A stretch of 14,745 bases of DNA. Origin: CAYVBN01 sp964538565. Lineage in GTDB: Bacteria > Pseudomonadota > Alphaproteobacteria > Rhizobiales > Xanthobacteraceae. The position numbers and the translations under genes were made by a program. Location: contig CAZIGW010000166.1 in the NCBI GenBank assembly GCA_964538565.1, positions 1 through 14,745 of the forward strand, in the 5' to 3' direction. Of the stretch, positions 1 through 5,709 are shown in pieces. Positions within the stretch are counted from its first letter, which is position 1. The number at the start of each line of letters is the position of its first letter. The notes beneath the pieces were generated by a model. That model worked only from the letters and a program-made list of their open reading frames with translations, searched no databases and was not told the origin of the DNA.

Positions 1-206
1 TCGTGCGCGTTGGTGAAGCGGCGGCCGCGAAAATTCGGCATCGGGTTCGACTTGCGCCAGATCACGTCGTTGAGAATCCAGAAGCCGAGATCCTGCAGCA
101 GCGTGCCGACGCGGAAGATGTTGTGGTAGGAGCCGATCACCCACAGCGTCGCGGACGGCTTCATCACGCGGCGGCAGGCGAGCAGCCAGGCGCGGGTGAA
201 ATCGTC

Positions 207-209
207 TTA
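207..209 (-). other. Premature TAA codon inside ccrM
   Basis: On the minus strand the codons read GAC-TAA-GAC-GAT-TTC-ACC, giving D-stop-D-D-F-T. The usual CcrM sequence here is Tyr-Asp-x-Phe-Thr. The frame is open on both sides, so a single base change at + strand position 207 explains the stop. Confidence 0.9.
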
Positions 210-414
210 GTCGGAAAAGCTCGCGAAATAGACCCATGCATCGTCGACGGCATCGACGCGCGACTCGTCGGGACGCTTGAGGTCGCCTTGAAGCTGCAGA
301 TTGTACGGCGGGTCGGCGAAGACGAGGTCGACGGATTCGGCGGGCAGTTTCGACATCTCGGCCACGCAGTCGCCTACGATGACGCGGGCGGAACGCACCG
401 ACTCCAAATTCGAG

Positions 415-438
415 CGGGGCGCCCGAGAGGGCGCCCCG
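415..438. repeat. Perfect 10-bp inverted repeat with 4-nt loop at the 5' end of ccrM
   Basis: The stem pairs 415-424 with 429-438 with no mismatch and nearly all G-C pairs (core GGGGCGCCC / GGGCGCCCC). The loop at 425-428 is GAGA on the plus strand. It lies inside the N-terminal codons if ccrM starts at ATG 455, or in the leader if it starts at GTG 398. No T-tract follows on either strand, so an intrinsic terminator is unlikely. Confidence 0.75.
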
Positions 439-455
439 CGACGCGACACAACCAT

Positions 456-476
456 GACTCAGGACTCTGACTCAGG
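456..476 (-). promoter_or_regulatory. Cluster of three GANTC sites immediately upstream of ccrM
   Basis: GACTC occurs at 456-460, 463-467 and 469-473, directly before the candidate ATG. The outer two belong to a direct repeat GACTCAGG (456-463 and 469-476) with a 13-bp period. GANTC is the CcrM target. In Caulobacter, GANTC sites in the ccrM leader couple its transcription to methylation state. A similar role here is inference from position. Confidence 0.5.
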
Positions 477-521
477 TGACGCGGTCGGCGACGCGGGACC
501 TACAACCGACTGGGCGGCATA

Positions 522-533
522 TTGGCGCGCCAA
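522..533. promoter_or_regulatory. Perfect 12-bp palindrome TTGGCGCGCCAA
   Basis: A fully self-complementary 12-mer lies in the divergent region between ccrM and the zinc peptidase gene. It is placed like an operator for a dimeric regulator, but I do not recognise a regulator with this site. Confidence 0.3.
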
Positions 534-535
534 AG

Positions 536-550
536 TAAAAAACGGCTTAA
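536..550 (-). promoter_or_regulatory. Near-consensus CtrA box upstream of ccrM
   Basis: On the minus strand this reads TTAA-N7-TTTA, matching 7 of the 8 defined positions of the CtrA site TTAA-N7-TTAA. A/T-only tetramers are rare in this GC-rich DNA. CtrA activates ccrM in Caulobacter, so the position fits. No convincing -10 hexamer could be fixed downstream. Confidence 0.4.
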
Positions 551-657
551 TCGGCTTGGCGTTCGCACTGGCGGCGCAAATCGTCCGCCACCATATGCAC
601 GCCGGCCGGAAGGCCCGCACCTGCGGGACCGCCTGGCGGTGCGAGGAGGCCGTCGCA

Positions 658-738
658 ATGGACGGATGGATGGCTCCGGGCGAGAATGCCGGGCGGACCA
701 GGGAGCGAATCGATGCGTTGGGAGGATCTGCCGCGTAG
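658..738 (+). CDS. Possible 26-residue leader ORF overlapping the zinc peptidase start
   Basis: ATG 658 is preceded by a strong Shine-Dalgarno GAGGAGG about 8 nt upstream, and the frame encodes 26 residues (MDGWMAPGEN to GGSAA) before TAG. It ends 26 nt inside the following peptidase gene, in a different frame. Ribosomes leaving this ORF would pass the peptidase start, so translational coupling is possible. The peptide has no recognisable domain, and a chance ORF in GC-rich DNA is the main alternative. Confidence 0.25.
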   Translation: MDGWMAPGENAGRTRERIDALGGSAA

Positions 739-1627
739 CGACAACATCGAGGACCGCCGCGGCGACGAGGGCGGCAGTTCCGGCGGGTTCGGAATGCCGG
801 TCGGCGCCGGCGGGCTCGGCATCGGCACCGTCGTCATCCTCGGGCTGATCGGCTGGGCGCTCGGCATCGATCCGCGCCTGCTCATCGGCGGCGCCGAGAT
901 GTTCGAGCGCGGACCGCAGTACCAGCAGACCTATCCGCAGAGCCGGGGCCGCGTCGGCGCGCCCAGCGATCAGACGGGCCAGTTCGTTTCCGCCGTGCTC
1001 GGCAGCGCCGACGTGCAGTGGAAGGAGATCTTCGCCAAGGCCGGTCAGAGCTACCGCCCGCCGCGGCTGGTGATGTTCTCCGGCGCGACCACGTCCTCGT
1101 GCGGCGCCGCGCAGCGCGCGATGGGTCCGTTCTATTGCCCGACCGACCAGAAGGTCTATCTCGACACGTCGTTCTTCCGCGATCTGCAGGTGCGCTTTCA
1201 CGGCTGCGACGCCGGCAGCCGCGCCTGCCAGTTCGCGCAGGCCTACGTGATCGCCCACGAGGTGGGCCACCACGTGCAGAACCTGCTCGGCATCCTGCCC
1301 AAGGTCCAGCAGCAGCAGCGCGGCATGGACAGGGCGCAGGCCAATCATCTGCAGGTGAGGGTCGAACTTCAGGCCGACTGCTTCGCCGGCGTCTGGGCCA
1401 ATCACTCCGACCAGCGCTGGAAGCTGATCGAGCCAGGCGATGTGGAGGCGGCGCTCAAGACCGCCTCCGCCATCGGCGATGATCGTCTGCAGCAGCAGCG
1501 GCAGGGCTATGTCGTGCCCGACGCCTTCACGCACGGCTCCTCGGCACAGCGCGTGCGCTGGTTCCGTGCCGGGCTGAAGGAAGGCAAGGTCAGCACCTGC
1601 AACACGTTCGCCGCCGCGCAGCTCTGA
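713..1627 (+). CDS. Neutral zinc metallopeptidase, YpfJ/KPN_02809 family, membrane-anchored
   Basis: The protein is 304 residues. A polar, Gly-rich N-terminus (MRWEDLPRSDNIEDRR) leads into one hydrophobic segment at about residues 33-52 (GIGTVVILGLIGWALGI), then a periplasmic-type catalytic domain. The zincin motif HEVGHHVQ is visible, with H182, E183 and H186. The downstream ELQADCFAGVW stretch (E218) is the expected third zinc ligand region. Several cysteines (for example in TSSCGAA and FYCPTDQ) could form disulfides outside the cytoplasm. Start choice: ATG 713 follows GGGAG with 7-nt spacing; an earlier in-frame ATG at 686 lacks this. The family is widespread and its substrate is unknown. 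It is transcribed away from ccrM, and moaB follows after about 130 bp. Confidence 0.92.
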   Translation: MRWEDLPRSDNIEDRRGDEGGSSGGFGMPVGAGGLGIGTVVILGLIGWALGIDPRLLIGGAEMFERGPQYQQTYPQSRGRVGAPSDQTGQFVSAVLGSADVQWKEIFAKAGQSYRPPRLVMFSGATTSSCGAAQRAMGPFYCPTDQKVYLDTSFFRDLQVRFHGCDAGSRACQFAQAYVIAHEVGHHVQNLLGILPKVQQQQRGMDRAQANHLQVRVELQADCFAGVWANHSDQRWKLIEPGDVEAALKTASAIGDDRLQQQRQGYVVPDAFTHGSSAQRVRWFRAGLKEGKVSTCNTFAAAQL

Positions 1628-1708
1628 TCTGCGGACGGCGCGGGGTCCCGGTCGCGGACGGCTCTTGCTTCTCCGCTCCGCCTGATCGAATCTTGCCCGG
1701 GCGTTGAG

Positions 1709-1726
1709 TGCGGGCCGGCGCCCGCA
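1709..1726 (+). other. GC-rich hairpin in the moaB leader
   Basis: A perfect 7-bp stem (1709-1715 with 1720-1726) with loop CGGC lies about 32 nt before the moaB ATG. It has no T-tract, so it is not a standard terminator. It may affect leader structure, or may be chance in GC-rich DNA. Confidence 0.25.
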
Positions 1727-1758
1727 GCCTGCGCGCCGCATTTCCGCGAACGGACGCC

Positions 1759-2322
1759 ATGCCCGGAATAGACGAAAGCAAGCAATTCGTGCCGCTCAAG
1801 ATCGCGGTGCTCACCGTCTCCGACACGCGCGATCTCGCCGAGGACAAGTCGGGTGCGACGCTCGCGCAGCGCATCGCCGACGCCGGACACGTACTTGCCG
1901 ACCGCGCCATCGTGCCGGACGAGATCGAGGCGATCCGTGCGCGCGTGCGCGGATGGATCGCCGATCCGGCGGTCGACGTGGTGATCACCACGGGGGGCAC
2001 CGGCTTCACCGGGCGCGACGTCACGCCGGAAGCGATCGAGCCGCTGTTCGAGAAGCGCATGGAAGGCTTCTCGACCCTCTTTCTGATGGTGAGCCATCAG
2101 AAGATCGGAACGTCGGCGATCCAGACGCGCGCCACAGCGGGGGTCGCGGGCGCCACCTACATCTTCTGCCTGCCCGGATCGCCGGGTGCCTGCCGGGACG
2201 CGTGGGACGAAATTCTCGTCCACCAGCTCGACTACCGCTATCGCCCCTGCAATTTCGTCGAGATCATGCCGCGTCTCGACGAGCATCTGCGCCGGCCGAA
2301 GGCGAAAGGGGCGACCGCGTAG
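1759..2322 (+). CDS. moaB: Molybdenum cofactor biosynthesis protein B
   Basis: The protein has 187 residues, normal for MoaB/MogA. These cytoplasmic proteins adenylylate molybdopterin (MogA activity), or in some MoaB members have a less defined role in molybdenum cofactor synthesis. Visible signatures are IAVLTVSDTRD at the N-terminus, the nucleotide/pterin-binding TTGGTGFTGRD in the middle and LPGSPGACRDAWDE near the C-terminus. Start: ATG 1759 gives the typical short lead into the beta strand. A GTG at 1708 would add an unconserved tail. The Shine-Dalgarno is weak (CGGA). The gene stands about 130 bp after the zinc peptidase and converges with the downstream glycosyltransferase gene. No other cofactor genes are present here. 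MoaB versus MogA cannot be settled by eye. Confidence 0.92.
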   Translation: MPGIDESKQFVPLKIAVLTVSDTRDLAEDKSGATLAQRIADAGHVLADRAIVPDEIEAIRARVRGWIADPAVDVVITTGGTGFTGRDVTPEAIEPLFEKRMEGFSTLFLMVSHQKIGTSAIQTRATAGVAGATYIFCLPGSPGACRDAWDEILVHQLDYRYRPCNFVEIMPRLDEHLRRPKAKGATA

Positions 2323-2406
2323 GAGAGATTTCCTGCGTCTCGCCTTCCTTTCGTTGCCGCGACGACGTGATCCGAACGATCGCCTGACGATCATCGCGAT
2401 CGCGCT

Positions 2407-2985
2407 TCAGTCTGCCGTCTGCAACGACCCGCAGCTCAATGTCACGATGCGCCTCCGGCCGAGCCGGGCGATCAGATCGGCTTCCGGATCGGCCGCATGG
2501 GCGTCGTGCCCGCCGATCTTCTCGTAGAAGTGCCGCGAGATCACCAGTCCCTGCTCGGGTCGCGGGCGGCCGCCGAGCGACTCGCGAAGGAGTGCGAGCG
2601 CCTCGATCCACAGCGGACGCGAGCCGCCTGACGGCAGCCTGCGGAACACGCCGGCCCGCAGGGCTCCGAGCGTTTCGCAACGATCGAGGAACCGCGTCGT
2701 CTCCTCGACCCAGGCGGGGTCGAGCACCACCCCGGGCCGCAGGAACATCAGCCACGGCGCGCGCGCCTTGGCAACGGCCGCCTTGAGCCGCTCGCCCACG
2801 GGGGACGGCGACGCCAGGATCTCGCAGCCGGCGATGTCGCCGACCTCGACGGTCGCGTCGGTCGATCCGCCGTCGGCGAGGATCACCTCGCGCACGAACC
2901 CGGCGGCGGCGCCGGCAACGAGCATCGCCAGCGTGCGCACGAGCGCGCGTTCGCAGTTCTTCGTGGCAATGACGACGCTGAGCAC
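2407..2985 (-). CDS. Small family-2 (GT-A fold) glycosyltransferase
   Basis: With the GTG start at 2985 the protein has 192 residues. It begins MLSVVIATKNCERALVRTL, the standard first beta strand of GT2 enzymes, followed by VILADGGSTDATVEV, the nucleotide-sugar-binding Asp region. APWLMFLRPGVVLDPAW corresponds to the acceptor/metal region, and ISRHFYEKIGG is typical of the C-terminal part. It is short, ending soon after the GT-A core, and has no membrane segment. An upstream ATG at 3069 would add 28 basic residues that do not resemble the family, so GTG 2985 is preferred; neither start has a strong ribosome site. It is divergent from the radical SAM gene and convergent with moaB. The sugar and acceptor are unknown. 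Confidence 0.82.
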   Translation of the reverse strand: MLSVVIATKNCERALVRTLAMLVAGAAAGFVREVILADGGSTDATVEVGDIAGCEILASPSPVGERLKAAVAKARAPWLMFLRPGVVLDPAWVEETTRFLDRCETLGALRAGVFRRLPSGGSRPLWIEALALLRESLGGRPRPEQGLVISRHFYEKIGGHDAHAADPEADLIARLGRRRIVTLSCGSLQTAD

Positions 2986-3089
2986 CCGGCAGCGCGTAAC
3001 CAATCCGCGCCGTGGACGCAACCTCGGTTCCGGCGCGAAATCCCCGCAGGCGCGCTGGCTTGCGGCCAATCGGGAGGGGCGGCAGAAAT

Positions 3090-3104
3090 GTTCTTGTTTT
3101 GTTC
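3090..3104. promoter_or_regulatory. LexA (SOS) box of the alphaproteobacterial type
   Basis: GTTC-N7-GTTC is present exactly (3090-3093, spacer TTGTTTT, 3101-3104). This direct-repeat box is the established LexA site in alphaproteobacteria and differs from the Escherichia coli palindrome. It sits between the divergent glycosyltransferase and radical SAM genes, 26 bp before ATG 3130. Confidence 0.72.
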
Positions 3105-3122
3105 CAGGCGCTGCGCTAGCCT
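3094..3122 (+). promoter_or_regulatory. Candidate promoter of the radical SAM gene, overlapping the LexA box
   Basis: A -35-like TTGTTT (3094-3099) is followed after 17 bp by a -10-like TAGCCT (3117-3122). Transcription would start near 3129-3130, at the chosen ATG, giving a nearly leaderless message. LexA bound at 3090-3104 would cover the -35. The hexamers are weak, so this is tentative. Confidence 0.35.
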
Positions 3123-3129
3123 CTCTCCC

Positions 3130-4278
3130 ATGGCTTCCTCTTCACACGCCTTACGACGCTCCTCGGTCGGCTCCGCACCCTCCGGCCGCACGCCGGACGC
3201 GGCCGGCACCGAGGTCGCGCCCGAGCGCCGGCGCGGACGCGGCGCACAGTCGAACGCGTCGGGTCGCTACGAACCGGTCGCGCGCGTGGTCTTCGACGAC
3301 GGCTGGCAGACGCTCGAGGACCTGCCGCCGTTCAAGACCACGGTCGCGCTCGACAGTGCCCGCAAGGTGATCACGCGCAACGATTCGCCCGACATCCCGT
3401 TCGACCGCTCGATCAATCCTTATCGGGGCTGCGAGCACGGCTGCATCTATTGTTTCGCGCGGCCGACGCATGCCTATCTGGGCCTCTCGCCCGGGCTCGA
3501 CTTCGAATCGAAACTGTTCATGAAGCCGGACGCGCCGGAGGCGCTGGCGCGCGAGCTCTCCGCGCCGGGGTACATCCCGCGCACCATAGCGATCGGGACG
3601 AACACCGATCCGTACCAGCCGATCGAGCGCGAGCATCAGGTGATGCGTCGCATCCTCGAGGTGCTCGACCGCGCCGGCCATCCGGTCAGCATCGTCACCA
3701 AGTCGGCGCTGGTCGCCCGCGATATCGACATCCTCTCGCGCATGGCCTCGCGCAATCTCGCGCGCGTCGCCATCTCGGTGACGACGCTTGATCCCAAGCT
3801 CGCCCGCATCATGGAGCCGCGCGCGCCGACGCCGCCGCGGCGGCTCGAAGCCTTGCGCCAGCTCGCCGCCGCGGGCGTGCCGACGAGCGTGATGGTGGCG
3901 CCGGTCATTCCGGCGGTGAACGACGCTGAGATCGAGCGCATCCTCGATGCGGCGGCCGTCGCCGGCGTGCAGGGCGCGGGCTACGTGATGCTGCGCCTGC
4001 CGCTCGAGGTGCGCGATCTCTTCCGCGAGTGGCTGATCGCGAACTTCCCCGATCGCTACCGGCACGTGTTCGCGCTGGTGCGGCAGATGCGCGGCGGCAA
4101 GGATTACGATTCGGCGTGGGGAAAACGCATGACGGGCGCCGGTCCCTACGCCTGGATGGTCGGCCGCCGGTTCGAGACCGCGTGCGAACGGCTTGGCCTC
4201 AACAAACGCCGGATCAGGCTTTCGACCGAACATTTCGCGCCGCCGCGCAAGCCGCCGCAGCAGCTCAGCCTGTTCTGA
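3130..4278 (+). CDS. PA0069-family radical SAM protein (SplB-like, COG1533)
   Basis: The protein has 382 residues. A variable basic N-terminus leads to RRRGRGAQSNASGRYE, a family hallmark. The radical SAM cluster motif is CEHGCIYC (C101, C105, C108), in the context DIPFDRSINPYRG before it and FARPTHAYLGLSPGLDFE after it. Further family blocks are AIGTNTDPYQPIER, VTKSALVARDIDILS and VMVAPVIPAVND. The C-terminus ends in QQLSLF. Proteins of this group are often named DNA repair photolyase by distant similarity to spore photoproduct lyase, but their reaction is not established. Start: ATG 3130 gives the usual length before RGRGAQ. ATG 3088 has a better Shine-Dalgarno (GGGAGGGG, 8 nt), but its extension is unconserved and would put the LexA box inside the gene. 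The LexA box supports a damage-related role (inference). Confidence 0.9.
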   Translation: MASSSHALRRSSVGSAPSGRTPDAAGTEVAPERRRGRGAQSNASGRYEPVARVVFDDGWQTLEDLPPFKTTVALDSARKVITRNDSPDIPFDRSINPYRGCEHGCIYCFARPTHAYLGLSPGLDFESKLFMKPDAPEALARELSAPGYIPRTIAIGTNTDPYQPIEREHQVMRRILEVLDRAGHPVSIVTKSALVARDIDILSRMASRNLARVAISVTTLDPKLARIMEPRAPTPPRRLEALRQLAAAGVPTSVMVAPVIPAVNDAEIERILDAAAVAGVQGAGYVMLRLPLEVRDLFREWLIANFPDRYRHVFALVRQMRGGKDYDSAWGKRMTGAGPYAWMVGRRFETACERLGLNKRRIRLSTEHFAPPRKPPQQLSLF

Positions 4279-4366
4279 CACGGCGAGGGCGCCGCGCGAG
4301 GGAACGAGCGACAGCGGCGCGTCGGGCGGCCGCTCCGAACGCCGGACGTTTGAGAGGAGCCCGCGA

Positions 4367-4801
4367 ATGCGCCCGCGTATCACCGTCGTCACGCTCGGCG
4401 TCGCCGATCTGCCGAGGAGCGTGAGATTCTACGAGGCCTTCGGGCTCGCGCGCAAAGCGCGCGCGACCGGCGCGGAGATCGCGTTCTTCGATGCGGGCGG
4501 CGTCGTGCTGGCGCTCTATCCGTGGGACCTGCTCGCGGAGGACGCGAGACTTCCCGCCGCGCCGCCGCCGACCGCGTTCCGTGGCAGCACCATCGGGTGC
4601 AATTGCGCTTCGCAGGCCGGGGTCGACGCGGTGATGGAGCGTGCGATCTTGGCTGGCGCGACTCTGCTCAAGGCCGCCGAGCCCACGTTCTGGGGCGGCT
4701 ACTCCGGGTATTTCGCCGATCCCGACGGCCATCCGTGGGAAGTGGTCAACGCGCCGATGTTTCCGCTTTCGCCCGATGGCCGGCTGCTGATGCCGGATTG
4801 A
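4367..4801 (+). CDS. VOC (glyoxalase/bleomycin-resistance fold) family protein
   Basis: The protein has 144 residues, the size of a single vicinal-oxygen-chelate unit with two beta-alpha-beta-beta-beta modules. The first module opens ITVVTLGVADLPRSVRFYEAFGL and contains AEIAFFDAGGVVLALYP. The second ends with GYFADPDGHPWEV, the typical last strand with its acidic metal-ligand position. The exact chemistry of VOC proteins (isomerase, dioxygenase, resistance protein) cannot be read from these motifs. ATG 4367 follows GAGAGGAG with 7-nt spacing, a strong ribosome site. It lies 88 bp after the radical SAM gene on the same strand and may share its transcript. No catalytic assignment is offered. 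Confidence 0.85.
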   Translation: MRPRITVVTLGVADLPRSVRFYEAFGLARKARATGAEIAFFDAGGVVLALYPWDLLAEDARLPAAPPPTAFRGSTIGCNCASQAGVDAVMERAILAGATLLKAAEPTFWGGYSGYFADPDGHPWEVVNAPMFPLSPDGRLLMPD

Positions 4802-4968
4802 GCGCACGCGCAGCCTGCGCCACGGTTCGAAGGGCGTTCGAGGCGCGTCCCGCCCGTCCGCCCGGCCGCATCGATCCCGGCCTGACAGGGCCGGTGCGGG
4901 GGCACGTCGCGCGCGCGTGGGCGAGCGCCCTGAGGTCTGCGGGATTTCCTCAGCCGCGAAGGCAAGCG

Positions 4969-4997
4969 TTGACTCCGCGCCCGCGCTGCGCAGGATC
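4969..4997 (+). promoter_or_regulatory. Possible rnhB promoter containing a GANTC site
   Basis: TTGACT (4969-4974) is a good -35 element, and after 17 bp AGGATC (4992-4997) is a poor -10. GACTC (4971-4975), a CcrM target, overlaps the -35. The rest of the 4802-5002 gap shows no hairpin, repeat or ORF I can support. Confidence 0.25.
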
Positions 4998-5002
4998 GCC
5001 GC

Positions 5003-5677
5003 ATGAGTCGCGCGCGCCAGCCCCGGTTGCCGCTGCAGGAGGTCGAGATCCGTCCGACCTTCCGGCGCGAGCGCGCCGCGATGAAGAAGGGGCTCGTTCC
5101 GGTCGCCGGCTGCGACGAGGCGGGGAGGGGGCCGCTCGCCGGTCCGGTGGTGGCGGCCGCCGTCATCCTCGACCCGGAACGGATTCCGCGCGGGATCGAC
5201 GATTCCAAGAAGCTGCCGCCCGAAAAGCGCGAGGCGCTGTTCGCGGCGATCTGCGCGACCGCCCACGTGGGCATCGCCTCCGCCTGCCCGCGCCGCATCG
5301 ACGCCGACAACATCCTGCAGGCCTCGCTGTGGGCGCTCGCGCGCGCCGTCGCCGCGCTTCCGTTGACGCCGGGCCTCGTCTTCGTCGACGGACGCGACCG
5401 CATCGCCGTGCCCTGCGCCTGCGAACCGGTCGTCAGCGGCGACGCGCTCGTGCTGTCGATCGCGGCGGCCTCGATCGTCGCCAAGGTGACGCGCGATCGC
5501 CTGATGACCCGGCTCGGCGCCGCCCATCCGGGCTATGGCTTCGAGCGGCACATGGGCTACAGCGTTCCCGAGCACGCCCAGGCACTGGCCCGGCTCGGCC
5601 CGACGGTGCATCATCGGCGCTCGTTCGCGCCCGTGGCCGGTCTCATCGGCGGCATCGCGGACGCGGAATTGATTTAG
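5003..5677 (+). CDS. rnhB: Ribonuclease HII
   Basis: RNase HII cuts at single ribonucleotides embedded in DNA and starts ribonucleotide excision repair; it is cytoplasmic and needs Mg or Mn. The protein has 224 residues, normal for the type. It shows VAGCDEAGRGPLAGPVVAAAV, carrying D38 and E39 of the DEDD active site and the GRG substrate loop. IDDSKKL follows, then LVFVDGRD with D129 and ASIVAKVTRDRLM with D165, completing the acidic tetrad. GYGFERHMGY and HHRRSFAP are usual C-terminal blocks. ATG 5003 has AGGA 7 nt upstream. The N-terminal 30 residues are extra and basic. The GT39-like gene follows after about 30 bp, so the two may be cotranscribed. Confidence 0.95.
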   Translation: MSRARQPRLPLQEVEIRPTFRRERAAMKKGLVPVAGCDEAGRGPLAGPVVAAAVILDPERIPRGIDDSKKLPPEKREALFAAICATAHVGIASACPRRIDADNILQASLWALARAVAALPLTPGLVFVDGRDRIAVPCACEPVVSGDALVLSIAAASIVAKVTRDRLMTRLGAAHPGYGFERHMGYSVPEHAQALARLGPTVHHRRSFAPVAGLIGGIADAELI

Positions 5678-5709
5678 GTCGGTCTGCGGGCCGCCGCCGC
5701 GAGGTGCCT

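Larger units (their letters stand above)
1..455 (-). pseudogene. ccrM: CcrM-like GANTC adenine DNA methyltransferase, 5' part, interrupted by an in-frame stop
   Basis: Cell-cycle-regulated N6-adenine methyltransferases modify GANTC sites after replication in alphaproteobacteria. Reading leftwards from ATG 455, the protein shows a motif-I-like VIVGDC, then VDLVFADPPYNLQL with the catalytic DPPY motif, then the CcrM-typical RPDESRVDAVDD stretch. After FASFSD the frame hits TAA (207-209), where CcrM proteins usually carry Tyr (a YDxFTRAWL context). Beyond it the same frame continues without further stops for about 67 codons to the window edge, giving DDFTRAWLLACRRVMK, WVIGSYHNIFRVG, LGFWILND, WRKSNPMPNFRGRRFTNAH, all characteristic of CcrM. 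This looks like one substitution (TAC or TAT to TAA), not a frameshift. ATG 455 has no clear Shine-Dalgarno. GTG 398, just before the motif-I region, is an alternative start with a weak GGAG upstream. The 3' end lies outside the window. The family is secure; whether the stop is real or a sequencing error is open. Confidence 0.85.

Noticed and set aside
415..438. Intrinsic terminator at the GC-rich hairpin
   Set aside because: No T-tract follows the stem on either strand, and it lies within the ccrM 5' region.
3..470. Plus-strand 155-codon open frame at the left edge
   Set aside because: It is antisense to the ccrM-like sequence, whose motifs are unmistakable.
1709..1726. Molybdenum cofactor riboswitch before moaB
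   Set aside because: Only one short hairpin is present. The multi-helix structure of the Moco riboswitch does not fit in the roughly 130-bp gap as far as I can see.
2395..2404. CGCGATCGCG palindrome in the moaB/glycosyltransferase convergent gap
   Set aside because: Such palindromes are common in GC-rich genomes, and nothing around it suggests a terminator or protein site.
4522..5703. Long in-frame open extension upstream of the GT39-like gene
   Set aside because: It runs out of frame through the VOC and rnhB genes with Arg-rich, non-protein-like composition. The real protein begins near 5704-5758.
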